Part shown: positions 1-5,201 of the stretch, piece after piece
Position numbering within the stretch: the first letter of the stretch is position 1
Layout: every line of letters starts with the position of its first letter
Assembly: GCA_040757115.1 (NCBI GenBank)
Contig: JBFLYA010000126.1
Location: 1 to 6,407, forward strand
Source: a bacterium
GTDB taxonomy: Bacteria; UBA9089; CG2-30-40-21; SBAY01
DNA: 6,407 nucleotides
Reading direction: 5' to 3'
The notes under the pieces: generated by a model
The model's input: the letters and a program-made list of their open reading frames with translations, nothing else
What the model was told of the DNA's origin: nothing
Database searches by the model: none
Translations under genes and position numbers: made by a program

Positions 1-6
1 ATATAG

Positions 7-91
7 ATTGAAATTTATAGAAATAGGTAGAAATTGATTGTGGGAAACAACAAATTTCCATAAATTTCTATTAGTTTCTACTAATTTCAAT
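7..91. repeat. imperfect palindrome of TAGAAAT-type units
   Basis: ATTGAAATT (7-15) is the exact inverse of AATTTCAAT (83-91). Further inward, TAGAAA words on the left (17-34) face TTTCTA words on the right (65-80), so arms of roughly 40 nt can pair imperfectly around 45-52. No reading frame or RNA family is recognised. Together with the two repeats to its right it fills the gene-free first 340 bases; nothing else is seen there. The element may extend past the window edge. Confidence 0.6.
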
Positions 92-105
92 TTTTTTAAT
101 AATAT

Positions 106-138
106 CTCCCTATCTCCTTAATCTCCATATCTCCTTTT
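106..138. repeat. short tandem repeat of the ATCTCC type
   Basis: Four imperfect units (TATCTCCC, TATCTCCT, AATCTCCA, TATCTCCT) lie almost end to end. On the minus strand they read as GGAGAT-rich DNA and contain Shine-Dalgarno-like words by chance; no gene follows them within the window. Confidence 0.6.
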
Positions 139-170
139 GTTACACCACCTGAACGTTTACCCTTTTTTTA

Positions 171-287
171 ACCGCAAAGAACGCAAAGATTAAATGAGAA
201 AGGAATCATAGAAAATTCACGAAAGTCCAGTGTCTCTGGTGAATAGATTTTAATTTTTTTCTCTGCGAACTCTTTTGTCTCTGCGGT
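171..287. repeat. inverted pair of ACCGCA(A/G)AGA repeats downstream of pilB
   Basis: ACCGCAAAGA followed by ACGCAAAGA (171-189) faces an opposite copy at 259-287, which reads on the minus strand as ACCGCAGAGA, a short spacer, then TCGCAGAGA. The first 10-mers agree at 9 of 10 positions. The arms enclose about 70 bp and could fold in RNA past the pilB stop. This looks like a dispersed intergenic repeat rather than coding DNA. Confidence 0.6.
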
Positions 288-340
288 GAACGATTACCTT
301 TAAAATGGTGAGAGAGCAATAATCCAGTGAGGCTATATTT

Positions 341-2101
341 TTAAGCCGCGGGGGGAGTAACATTTTCTGGCACATAAGGTGTGGCTTTTTCTTCAAAGGC
401 AACGCGGATTAATTCTTCAATGGTGGTTATTCCGGCTAAAACCTTTTTTATGGTGGCTTCTCTTAAAGTAATTAACCCGGAGCGTTTCGCCGCTTCTTTG
501 ATAATGTGGACTGATTCACGGGCTAAAATCAACTCTCGAATTTCATCATTTAATTCCATTACCTCAAATACACCAATTCTACCTTTATAGCCCGTATGAG
601 AACACTTTTTACACCCAATTCCATGATATAATTTAATTTTTTCTCCTTCATCTGGTTGGATACCTATTTCTTTAAGCAGTGCGGGTGAGGGGTCATAAGC
701 CTCTTTGCAATTAGGGCATATAACACGGACTAATCTCTGACTAAGAGATAAAATAACCGTTGATGTAATTAAAAATGGTTCAATGCCCATATTAAGCAGG
801 CGGGTAATAGCCCCTGGGGCATCATTTGTATGGAGTGTAGAAAAGACTAAATGCCCGGTTAAAGCGGCATTAATTGCTACTTCGGATGTTTCACGGTCTC
901 TAACCTCACCAACCAGAATTATATCCGGGTCCTGCCGCATAAATGCCCTCAATCCATCTGAAAAATCTAACCCTATTTCGGGTTTTACCTGCACTTGATT
1001 TATCCCCCTTAACACATATTCTACCGGGTCTTCAATCGTAATAATATTTTTATCCGTGGCGTTAATCGTTCTCAAGGTAGAATAAAGCGTTGTCGATTTC
1101 CCACTGCCTGTTGGTCCGGTGATAAGTATAATCCCATAAGGGGCAACAATGTTCTTTTCATATAAAGCCAATGCCTCTTTATCAAAGCCTAATTTAGACA
1201 GGTCTAAACATAAACTTTTCGGGTCAAGAATACGGAGAACTACCTTTTCCCCATGCACCGTGGGGATAATCGAGACTCTTAAATCTGCCTCTCGATTGGA
1301 AATAATCACTTTGGCTCGACCGTCCTGGGGTAATCTTTTTTCTGCAATGTCTAAATTAGCAATAATTTTTATTCTTGAAACAAGCGATGGGTGGAGAGTT
1401 TTAGGTGGAGAGGGCATCTCGTATAAAATGCCATCAATCCTGTATCGCAATCTAACATCTTTTTGATAAGGTTCTAAGTGAATATCCGATGCCCCAGCAT
1501 TTATCGCCTCACTTAAAATATAATTAACTAATCTGATAATTGGTGCTTCGTCTCCTTTTCCCATTTGAGAAATATCAATGGCGGCTTCCTCGGTCATCGG
1601 TCTCAAAACCTCAAATGTCTTCTCATCAATTCCTTTCATAATCTCGTCAATAGACCGCTCTTTTTTCCCATAGCATTTTTCAATGACATCTTTAATTTCA
1701 TTTTCGGATGCAACCACGGGTTTTATATTACACTTAGTTGCCCTTTTAATATCATCTAAGGCAAATACATCTAATGGGTCTGCCATAGCCACGATTAAGG
1801 TATTATCTTCTTTGGAAATAGGGATAGCCAGGTGGCGTCTGACAATACTCTCTAAAACCTCTCGTCTCACATCTAAAGAAAAAGGGGATATTTCTGCTTC
1901 AGCTAAATTTACATGCTCCATTCCTAACTGGTTGGCTAAGAAATCCATAATAATGCCTTCTGTGGTAAACCCCAATTTAACCAGAATTTTACCCAGTCTT
2001 TCTCGACTTCTCTTTTTTTCAGCCAGGGCGATGTCAAGTTGTTCCCGGCTAATAATTCCTGCCTCTACTAATAATTCACCTAATCTAATTTTTTCTGGCA
2101 T
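341..2101 (-). CDS. pilB: PilB/GspE-type ATPase of type IV pilus or type II secretion
   Basis: Hexameric cytoplasmic ATPase that powers pilin (or pseudopilin) polymerisation at the inner membrane. From ATG 2101 it is 586 aa. The N-terminal MshEN/GspE-N region occupies about residues 5-145 (LGELLVEAGIISREQL; LGKILVKLGFTT). The catalytic part has DIHLEPYQKDVRLRYRIDG (206-224), Walker A GPTGSGKST (329-337), Asp box ITIEDPVEY (354-362), Walker B IILVGEVRD (394-402) and His box HLVFSTLH (417-424). The tetracysteine zinc motif is CPNC at 462-465 and CKKC at 497-500. ATG 2101 is preferred: GAGG (2113-2110) lies 8 nt before it. A GTG at 2110 would add three residues but overlaps that site. pilB and gspE cannot be separated by sequence alone; the zinc motif occurs in both, and no pilC, pilT or gsp genes are in view. 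Length and motifs look intact. Confidence 0.94.
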   Translation of the reverse strand: MPEKIRLGELLVEAGIISREQLDIALAEKKRSRERLGKILVKLGFTTEGIIMDFLANQLGMEHVNLAEAEISPFSLDVRREVLESIVRRHLAIPISKEDNTLIVAMADPLDVFALDDIKRATKCNIKPVVASENEIKDVIEKCYGKKERSIDEIMKGIDEKTFEVLRPMTEEAAIDISQMGKGDEAPIIRLVNYILSEAINAGASDIHLEPYQKDVRLRYRIDGILYEMPSPPKTLHPSLVSRIKIIANLDIAEKRLPQDGRAKVIISNREADLRVSIIPTVHGEKVVLRILDPKSLCLDLSKLGFDKEALALYEKNIVAPYGIILITGPTGSGKSTTLYSTLRTINATDKNIITIEDPVEYVLRGINQVQVKPEIGLDFSDGLRAFMRQDPDIILVGEVRDRETSEVAINAALTGHLVFSTLHTNDAPGAITRLLNMGIEPFLITSTVILSLSQRLVRVICPNCKEAYDPSPALLKEIGIQPDEGEKIKLYHGIGCKKCSHTGYKGRIGVFEVMELNDEIRELILARESVHIIKEAAKRSGLITLREATIKKVLAGITTIEELIRVAFEEKATPYVPENVTPPAA

Positions 2102-2120
2102 TTTAATCACCTCATTAGAT

Positions 2121-2138
2121 TTGCTGATTCGTCAGCAA
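2121..2138 (-). other. compact hairpin just upstream of the pilB ribosome binding site
   Basis: TTGCTGA (2121-2127) and TCAGCAA (2132-2138) make a perfect 7-bp stem closed by a 4-nt loop (CGAA in the transcript). The transcript reaches the stem about 7 nt before the GAGG of pilB. No U-run follows, so it is not a standard terminator. It may affect pilB translation or mRNA stability. The rest of the 102-bp gap shows only a poor promoter-like pair (TTACGG, 18 bases, TTTAAT). Confidence 0.5.
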
Positions 2139-2203
2139 TTACCATTTAATCAGTTAATTTCGTAAACCCCTATTAAAGATGATATAAATCCTGAACCGTA
2201 ACA

Positions 2204-3025
2204 TTAGGGTAACGGATTAATTACTTCCTTATAGGTTTCTGGTCGGCGATTGGCATAGAATGTCCAGATATTTCGTGTCTCTTTTATTAAATCCAGGTCT
2301 GTGTCGGCGATTAATATCTCATCTTTTTCTCCTGCCTCGGCGATTATCTCACCATTTGGGTCGATAACAATACTGCCGCCGTGAAATTTTTGTCCCTCTT
2401 CATCACCAACTCGATTAGCCCTTGCTACAAAAAGATTATTAGCAATCGCATTGGCACATAATACCTTTCGCCATTTTGCCTGGAAGGCAAAGCTACAGGC
2501 AGTGGGAGCAAATATAATTTGTGCCCCTTTTAACCCTAATATTCGACTACCCTCCGGAAAAAAATTATCCCAGCACATCTGGATACCAATTGTTGCAAAT
2601 TTTGTTTTAAACACAGGATAACCCAGGTTCCCTAATGTAAAATAAAATCTTTCTTCCCACAGTGGTAGATGAGGAATGTGATTTTTTCGATATTTACCGA
2701 GTATTTTTCCATTGGCATCTATTACCACCGCGGTATTAAAATATATTCCTTCCTCCGCTTTTTCAAACATTGGCAAAATCAGGACTATTTTTTCTTTTTT
2801 GGCGACTTCGCCCATTACTTTAGTCATCTCGCCTGGAATTTCTTCCGCTAATGCAAAGTTTGAAACATCAATATTTTTCGGAAACCAATGAAGATTAAAT
2901 ATTTCCTGGAAACAGATAATATTTGCTCCTTTTGAGGAAAGATTTTGAGCAAACTCAATTGATTTAGATAGATTTTCTTTCCTGTCCTTAGTGCAGGTCA
3001 TTTGAACCAACCCAACGGTAACCAC
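2204..3025 (-). CDS. carbon-nitrogen hydrolase (nitrilase superfamily), N-carbamoylputrescine amidase-like
   Basis: Predicted cytoplasmic amidohydrolase that cleaves a C-N bond of an amide or carbamoyl substrate. Numbered from the GTG chosen here (273 aa), the catalytic triad is Glu41 (CFQEIF), Lys114 (GKYRKNHIP) and Cys151 (GIQMCWDNFFPE), with the second conserved Glu at 125 (WEERFYF). The RKxHIP, ERFYF and CWDxxFPE context is closest to AguB-type N-carbamoylputrescine amidases and beta-ureidopropionases. The substrate is inferred; no agmatine deiminase gene lies nearby to confirm a polyamine role. Start choice: GTG 3025 has AGGAGG (3041-3036) at 10 nt and puts VVTVGLVQM at the N-terminus, as in the family. 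The upstream in-frame ATG at 3061 would add 12 polar residues but has no Shine-Dalgarno. The gene follows the repeat-bounded four-helix-bundle gene and precedes pilB by about 100 bp. Confidence 0.92.
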   Translation of the reverse strand: MVTVGLVQMTCTKDRKENLSKSIEFAQNLSSKGANIICFQEIFNLHWFPKNIDVSNFALAEEIPGEMTKVMGEVAKKEKIVLILPMFEKAEEGIYFNTAVVIDANGKILGKYRKNHIPHLPLWEERFYFTLGNLGYPVFKTKFATIGIQMCWDNFFPEGSRILGLKGAQIIFAPTACSFAFQAKWRKVLCANAIANNLFVARANRVGDEEGQKFHGGSIVIDPNGEIIAEAGEKDEILIADTDLDLIKETRNIWTFYANRRPETYKEVINPLP

Positions 3026-3083
3026 CTTTTTACTCCCTCCTGTTTGCTTATCTTTACCCATAAGTTTTACTGGACAATGTTAC

Positions 3084-3132
3084 ATTCATTCACAATTCGC
3101 AATTCACCATTCACAATTCACGATTTTTTTCC
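3084..3132. repeat. ATTCAC repeat copy at the 3' end of the four-helix-bundle gene
   Basis: Degenerate ATTCACAATTC(G/A)C units run from 3084. The 19-mer TTCACCATTCACAATTCAC at 3103-3121 recurs exactly and in the same orientation at 3511-3529. The similarity continues as (G/A)ATTT(T/C)TTCC at both sites. The repeat reaches into the gene and supplies its TGA stop (3120-3118) and the last Ser codon. Confidence 0.8.
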
Positions 3133-3474
3133 TATCGTCCGTATGCTGGAACTGATGATTTTTGAGAGCTCATCACATTCTTTAACCACGCTCAATAGTT
3201 GATTAATGGGTAACAAATTGCTTCGTTTTATAATCTCCAACCAAATTCCAGATTCATTTAATTCTTTCAAAACAATCCCCAACTTGTGAACAAAATCATT
3301 TTTACTTTCCGCTCCTCGTGCTTCACCATAATTCGGTGCAGGAGAAGTACCACATCGAAGTAATTGCCCCGCAATGTGTTTCCCAACCTGAGTATTTGGT
3401 AATGCAGAGCATAATTCTATAATCATGACTGCAAAATTAATCAATCGTTCCTGAATATCATCCCCTTTTGCCAC
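3118..3474 (-). CDS. four-helix-bundle protein, 23S rRNA intervening-sequence (IVP) family
   Basis: A 118-aa mostly helical protein of the family first noted as ORFs in intervening sequences of 23S rRNA genes and structurally related to the Avd protein of diversity-generating retroelements. Family marks are QLLRCGTSPAPNYGEARGAE (residues 37-56), KNDFVHKLGIVLKE (58-71) and NESGIWLEII (73-82). Its cellular role is not established; no enzyme motif is seen. It starts at GTG 3474, with AAGGAG (3488-3483) spaced 8 nt. An ATG at 3478 is out of frame and stops after six codons, and an in-frame TGA directly precedes the GTG. No rRNA or reverse transcriptase is near, so neither classic setting applies. 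The gene is bracketed by copies of the same ATTCAC repeat (3103-3132 and 3511-3540), and its stop codon lies inside the left copy, which suggests it arrived as a repeat-bounded cassette. Confidence 0.9.
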   Translation of the reverse strand: MAKGDDIQERLINFAVMIIELCSALPNTQVGKHIAGQLLRCGTSPAPNYGEARGAESKNDFVHKLGIVLKELNESGIWLEIIKRSNLLPINQLLSVVKECDELSKIISSSIRTIGKKS

Positions 3475-3497
3475 TCATGAATCTCCTTAACTTTCGT

Positions 3498-3595
3498 TCA
3501 CCATTCACAATTCACCATTCACAATTCACAATTTCTTCCCTAAATTTCCTTAATAATGGTGAATTGTGAATTGTCAATTGTGAATTGTGAATTAT
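3498..3595. repeat. ATTCACA repeat array forming a long inverted repeat
   Basis: Between rplT and the four-helix-bundle gene, tandem units of the ATTCAC(A/C)A type run in one direction at 3498-3533 and in the opposite direction at 3555-3595. The 17-mer ATTCACAATTCACAATT (3517-3533) has a perfect inverted copy at 3576-3592, giving a 17-bp stem with a 42-nt loop. It could form a strong hairpin in RNA after rplT and act as an mRNA-end stabiliser. There is no U-run to make it an ordinary terminator. It is part of a repeat family whose other copy lies at 3084-3132. Confidence 0.8.
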
Positions 3596-3622
3596 CACTC
3601 TTCACTAACTACTGCTTACTTC

Positions 3623-3976
3623 CTACAGGTTTTTTTGAGCTAATTGAACTAATTTAGCAAAGGCATTTTTATCATTAACCGCTAAATCTGATAGCATTTT
3701 ACGGTCTAACTGTGCATTTGCCTTTTTTAACCCATTAATAAATTTACTGTAAGAGAGTCCATATTCTCTTACGGCGGCGTTTATTCGAATAATCCATAAT
3801 TGCCTAAATTCCCTTTTTCGGGCTTTGCGGTCTCGATAAGCATAGACTCCGGCACGAATAACAGCCTCTTTAGCTAATTTATACCAGCGATGTCGTGCAC
3901 CCCAGTAACCTTTGGTTAATTTCCTTATTTTGTTTTTTCTTCTTCTTGTAGCAACATTCGTTGCGGCTCTTGGCAT
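3623..3976 (-). CDS. rplT: 50S ribosomal protein L20
   Basis: Binds 23S rRNA early in 50S assembly and, in E. coli and Bacillus, represses its own operon. The 117 residues equal the usual family length. Visible hallmarks are the basic N-terminal extension [19 protein letters not shown] (residues 1-19), [18 protein letters not shown] (22-39), the Arg/Lys-rich [16 protein letters not shown] (47-62) and the globular C-terminal segment with [16 protein letters not shown]. It starts at ATG 3976 and ends with TAG. After it the conserved translation cluster ends and repeat-rich DNA begins. No hairpin with a U-run follows, so no intrinsic terminator can be called. Whether L20 regulates this operon cannot be seen directly; the infC leader hairpin is one possible site. 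Confidence 0.98.
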   Translation of the reverse strand: MPRAATNVATRRRKNKIRKLTKGYWGARHRWYKLAKEAVIRAGVYAYRDRKARKREFRQLWIIRINAAVREYGLSYSKFINGLKKANAQLDRKMLSDLAVNDKNAFAKLVQLAQKNL

Positions 3977-3987
3977 TTGAATTCATA

Positions 3988-3993
3988 CCTCCT
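3988..3993 (-). promoter_or_regulatory. rplT Shine-Dalgarno with long spacer and decoy AUG
   Basis: AGGAGG lies 11 nt before the rplT ATG at 3976. As at infC, the next bases are TATGA, which places an out-of-frame AUG 1 nt after the Shine-Dalgarno. The L20 protein start [12 protein letters not shown] fixes the true start at 3976, so the nearer AUG is not the rplT start. Confidence 0.7.
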
Positions 3994-4013
3994 TTATGGT
4001 AACTATTTACCCT

Positions 4014-4214
4014 TTATTTATACGGAATAAGTTTGCGGATATTCTGTCTATCTCTACGGCTAACAAATCCTGCGCTACGCAAATTGCGTTTTCTATCCCT
4101 GGTTTTACAGGTAAATAGATGTCCGGCATTAGCCTTTTCACGCTTTATTTTGCCAGTAGCCGTAACTTTAAAAAATCTTTTTGCGGCTCCTCTGTTAGTC
4201 TTTATCTTAGGCAT
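4014..4214 (-). CDS. rpmI: 50S ribosomal protein L35
   Basis: A small basic protein of the large ribosomal subunit. The 66 residues match the family length and hallmarks: [18 protein letters not shown] at the N-terminus, then [14 protein letters not shown], the TRDRKRNLR stretch and the terminal [14 protein letters not shown]. The ATG at 4214 has AGGAGG (4227-4222) with a 7-nt spacer, the best-spaced site in the cluster. rplT follows after 37 bp, as expected for co-translated ribosomal genes. The unusual side is upstream: 380 bp, mostly repeat element, separate it from infC. An in-element promoter-like pair on the minus strand (TTGGTA, 16 bases, TATTTT) is too weak to call. Confidence 0.98.
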   Translation of the reverse strand: MPKIKTNRGAAKRFFKVTATGKIKREKANAGHLFTCKTRDRKRNLRSAGFVSRRDRQNIRKLIPYK

Positions 4215-4232
4215 TAGTAATCCTCCTTTTCT

Positions 4233-4525
4233 CTGGTAATTGGTTTAGAGTTCTGCAAAACCAGGAAACTGTGGTTTTTAAGCGGGTATTTAATTTCCTC
4301 CACAGATGAAAATGCAAAAAGCAAATATAAAAATTACATATCAAAATGTAAAATTATCTCTTTCCTTTCAGCGTTAAAATACTTGAAGCAAAGATATTAC
4401 CAATTTGAAATTTGATTTGTAATTTTGCATTTTGATATTTATATTTGATATTTAATATTTGATATTTGATATTTATTTGTTGTCTCCCCCAAATCCTATT
4501 TTGCAGAACCCTACTGGTAATTGGT
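4233..4525. mobile_element. candidate MITE-like element with terminal inverted repeats between infC and rpmI
   Basis: AGAGTTCTGCAAAA (4247-4260) and TTTTGCAGAACCCT (4499-4512) are inverted copies matching at 13 of 14 positions, 11 of them contiguous. Just outside them the 12-mer CTGGTAATTGGT occurs exactly at 4233-4244 and again at 4514-4525 in direct orientation, like a target-site duplication. The implied insert is about 269 bp with no coding frame. Inside, AAAATGCAAAA (4309-4319) and TTTTGCATTTT (4423-4433) are another perfect inverted pair, and CTGTGG/CCACAG (4269-4274, 4300-4305) form a small hairpin, so the element is rich in secondary structure. It fills most of the 380-bp gap, where infC and rpmI usually lie close together. 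Caution: GGTAATTGG-type words recur in gaps of this window, so the direct repeat may be part of a repeat family rather than a duplicated target. Confidence 0.5.
4434..4474. repeat. AT-rich tandem repeat, about 7-nt period
   Basis: Six degenerate copies of GATATTT (four exact, plus ATATTT and AATATTT variants) run end to end inside the candidate MITE, next to its right terminal repeat. Such runs vary by slippage. No function is evident. Confidence 0.7.
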
Positions 4526-4543
4526 AATTATGTGTAATTATTT

Positions 4544-4566
4544 AGCCATCTGAAAAACTAATGGCT
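4544..4566 (-). other. weak hairpin after infC stop
   Basis: AGCCAT (4544-4549) and ATGGCT (4561-4566) can pair as a 6-bp stem with an 11-nt loop, about 28 nt after the infC stop. The transcript continues with AAATAATTACAC and no U-run, so it does not look like an intrinsic terminator. It may protect the mRNA 3' end or be incidental. Confidence 0.3.
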
Positions 4567-4594
4567 GAGAGCTGATACCTGAATACTATTTCCC

Positions 4595-5110
4595 TCACTT
4601 ATGTTTTTTATCTGGGGCTAAAATCATTATCATTTGTTTGCCTTCTAATTTTGGCATCACCTCGACTATTCCTATTTCTTTCAAATCCTCTACAAGTCTA
4701 TCGAGTATTTTCCTCCCCAACTCTGAGTGTTCCATTTCTCGTCCTCGAAATCCCATTATTATTTTAACCTTATCTCCGTCCTGTAGGAATTTGGAAATAT
4801 GTCTAAGTTTGACTTCATAATCATGCCTTTCAATGTGAGGTCGAAGTTTTATCTCTTTTACTAAAATAATCTTTTGCTTTTTCTTTTTCTCCCGTTCTTT
4901 TTTTCTTTGTTCGTATCGATATTTACCATAATCCATAATTTTACAGACAGGCACCGTTGAATCAGGAACTATCTCGACTAAATCTAAATCTTTCTCCATA
5001 GCTAAGTCTAATGCTTTATATAAAGGGATAATTCCTATCTGTTGTCCATCTGTATCTATCACTCGAACTTCTCTTGCTCGAATTTGCCTATTTATTCTAA
5101 GTCCCTTAAT
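4595..5110 (-). CDS. infC: translation initiation factor IF-3 (proposed AUU start)
   Basis: IF3 binds the 30S subunit, prevents premature 50S joining, and rejects non-canonical start codons and wrong initiator tRNA. The protein from AUU is 171 aa (E. coli 180). The N-domain has RINRQIRAREVRVI at residues 5-18 and PVCKIMDYGKY at 54-64. A Lys-rich linker follows at about 69-80, then the C-domain with FRGREM at 121-126 and the terminal GKQMIMILAPDKK. No ATG can start it. The in-frame stop TGA at 5119-5117 closes the frame upstream, and the next standard candidate, GTG at 5062, would delete the conserved RINRQIRAREVR segment. ATT at 5110-5108 gives Met-Lys-Gly, matching the E. coli IF3 start (AUU AAA GGC), and an AGGAGG lies 11 nt before it. 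AUU is the known basis of infC autoregulation in E. coli. ATA at 5095 is a weaker alternative, and a one-base sequence error joining it to the ATG at 5120 cannot be excluded. Confidence 0.95.
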   Translation of the reverse strand: MKGLRINRQIRAREVRVIDTDGQQIGIIPLYKALDLAMEKDLDLVEIVPDSTVPVCKIMDYGKYRYEQRKKEREKKKKQKIILVKEIKLRPHIERHDYEVKLRHISKFLQDGDKVKIIMGFRGREMEHSELGRKILDRLVEDLKEIGIVEVMPKLEGKQMIMILAPDKKHK

Positions 5111-5127
5111 AGTTACTCATACCTCCT
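5106..5127 (-). promoter_or_regulatory. infC ribosome binding site with four-codon minicistron
   Basis: A full AGGAGG (5127-5122) lies 11 nt before the proposed AUU start of infC at 5110. An AUG at 5120-5118, only 1 nt after AGGAGG, opens a four-codon frame (ATG AGT AAC TAT TAA). Its UAA stop (5108-5106) overlaps the last base of the AUU codon. The AUG is out of frame with infC and too near the Shine-Dalgarno to be an obvious start. It may be a decoy, or a coupling device in which ribosomes stop and restart at AUU. The sequence is clear; the role is speculative. Confidence 0.6.
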
Positions 5128-5133
5128 TTTTAT

Positions 5134-5163
5134 TGGTAACTGGTGAATGGTAATTAGTTACCA
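5134..5163 (-). repeat. inverted repeat (hairpin) in infC leader
   Basis: TGGTAACT (5134-5141) and AGTTACCA (5156-5163) form a perfect 8-bp stem with a 14-nt loop. In the infC transcript the hairpin ends just 6 nt before the Shine-Dalgarno. It could modulate infC translation, where L20 or IF3 control acts in other bacteria. However, its words (GGTAA, GGTGAATGGTAATT) belong to the low-complexity repeat families found in several other gaps here, so it may only be a repeat copy. On the plus strand it is followed by GTTTTT, but no plus-strand gene precedes it. Confidence 0.5.
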
Positions 5164-5201
5164 GTTTTTAATTTCATGAAGCCTCTTTGTCCCTGGTCAT
5201 A

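Noticed and set aside
1683-2165. 160-codon open frame on the plus strand opposite the pilB 5' region
   Set aside because: It lies antisense to a clear PilB/GspE N-terminal domain, resembles no family, and has no ribosome site. It is a shadow of the real gene, as are the other plus-strand frames in the window.
2150-2203. Promoter for pilB (TTACGG, 18 bases, TTTAAT on the minus strand)
   Set aside because: The -35 match is poor (2 of 6), and such matches are expected by chance in AT-rich DNA.
3118-3474. Diversity-generating retroelement suggested by the Avd-like four-helix-bundle protein
   Set aside because: No reverse transcriptase, template repeat or variable-region gene is present, and the sequence fits the general IVP family that occurs alone in many genomes.
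3084-3595. CRISPR-like array in the ATTCAC repeats
   Set aside because: Units are short, contiguous and degenerate, without unique spacers of even length, and no cas gene is near.
341-4214. Functional module linking ribosomal genes, amidohydrolase and PilB
   Set aside because: They share only strand and order. Gaps carry repeats, and no known pathway joins them, so the adjacency is more simply a chance arrangement.
5134-5170. Intrinsic terminator on the plus strand (hairpin followed by GTTTTT)
   Set aside because: There is no plus-strand gene upstream to terminate, the stem is AT-rich, and the hairpin is made of a common repeat word.
5143-5177. Leader peptide before infC (ATG at 5177, seven codons ending in TAA)
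   Set aside because: The peptide MKLKTGN has no run of a regulatory amino acid, only a poor Shine-Dalgarno match precedes it, and no attenuator follows.
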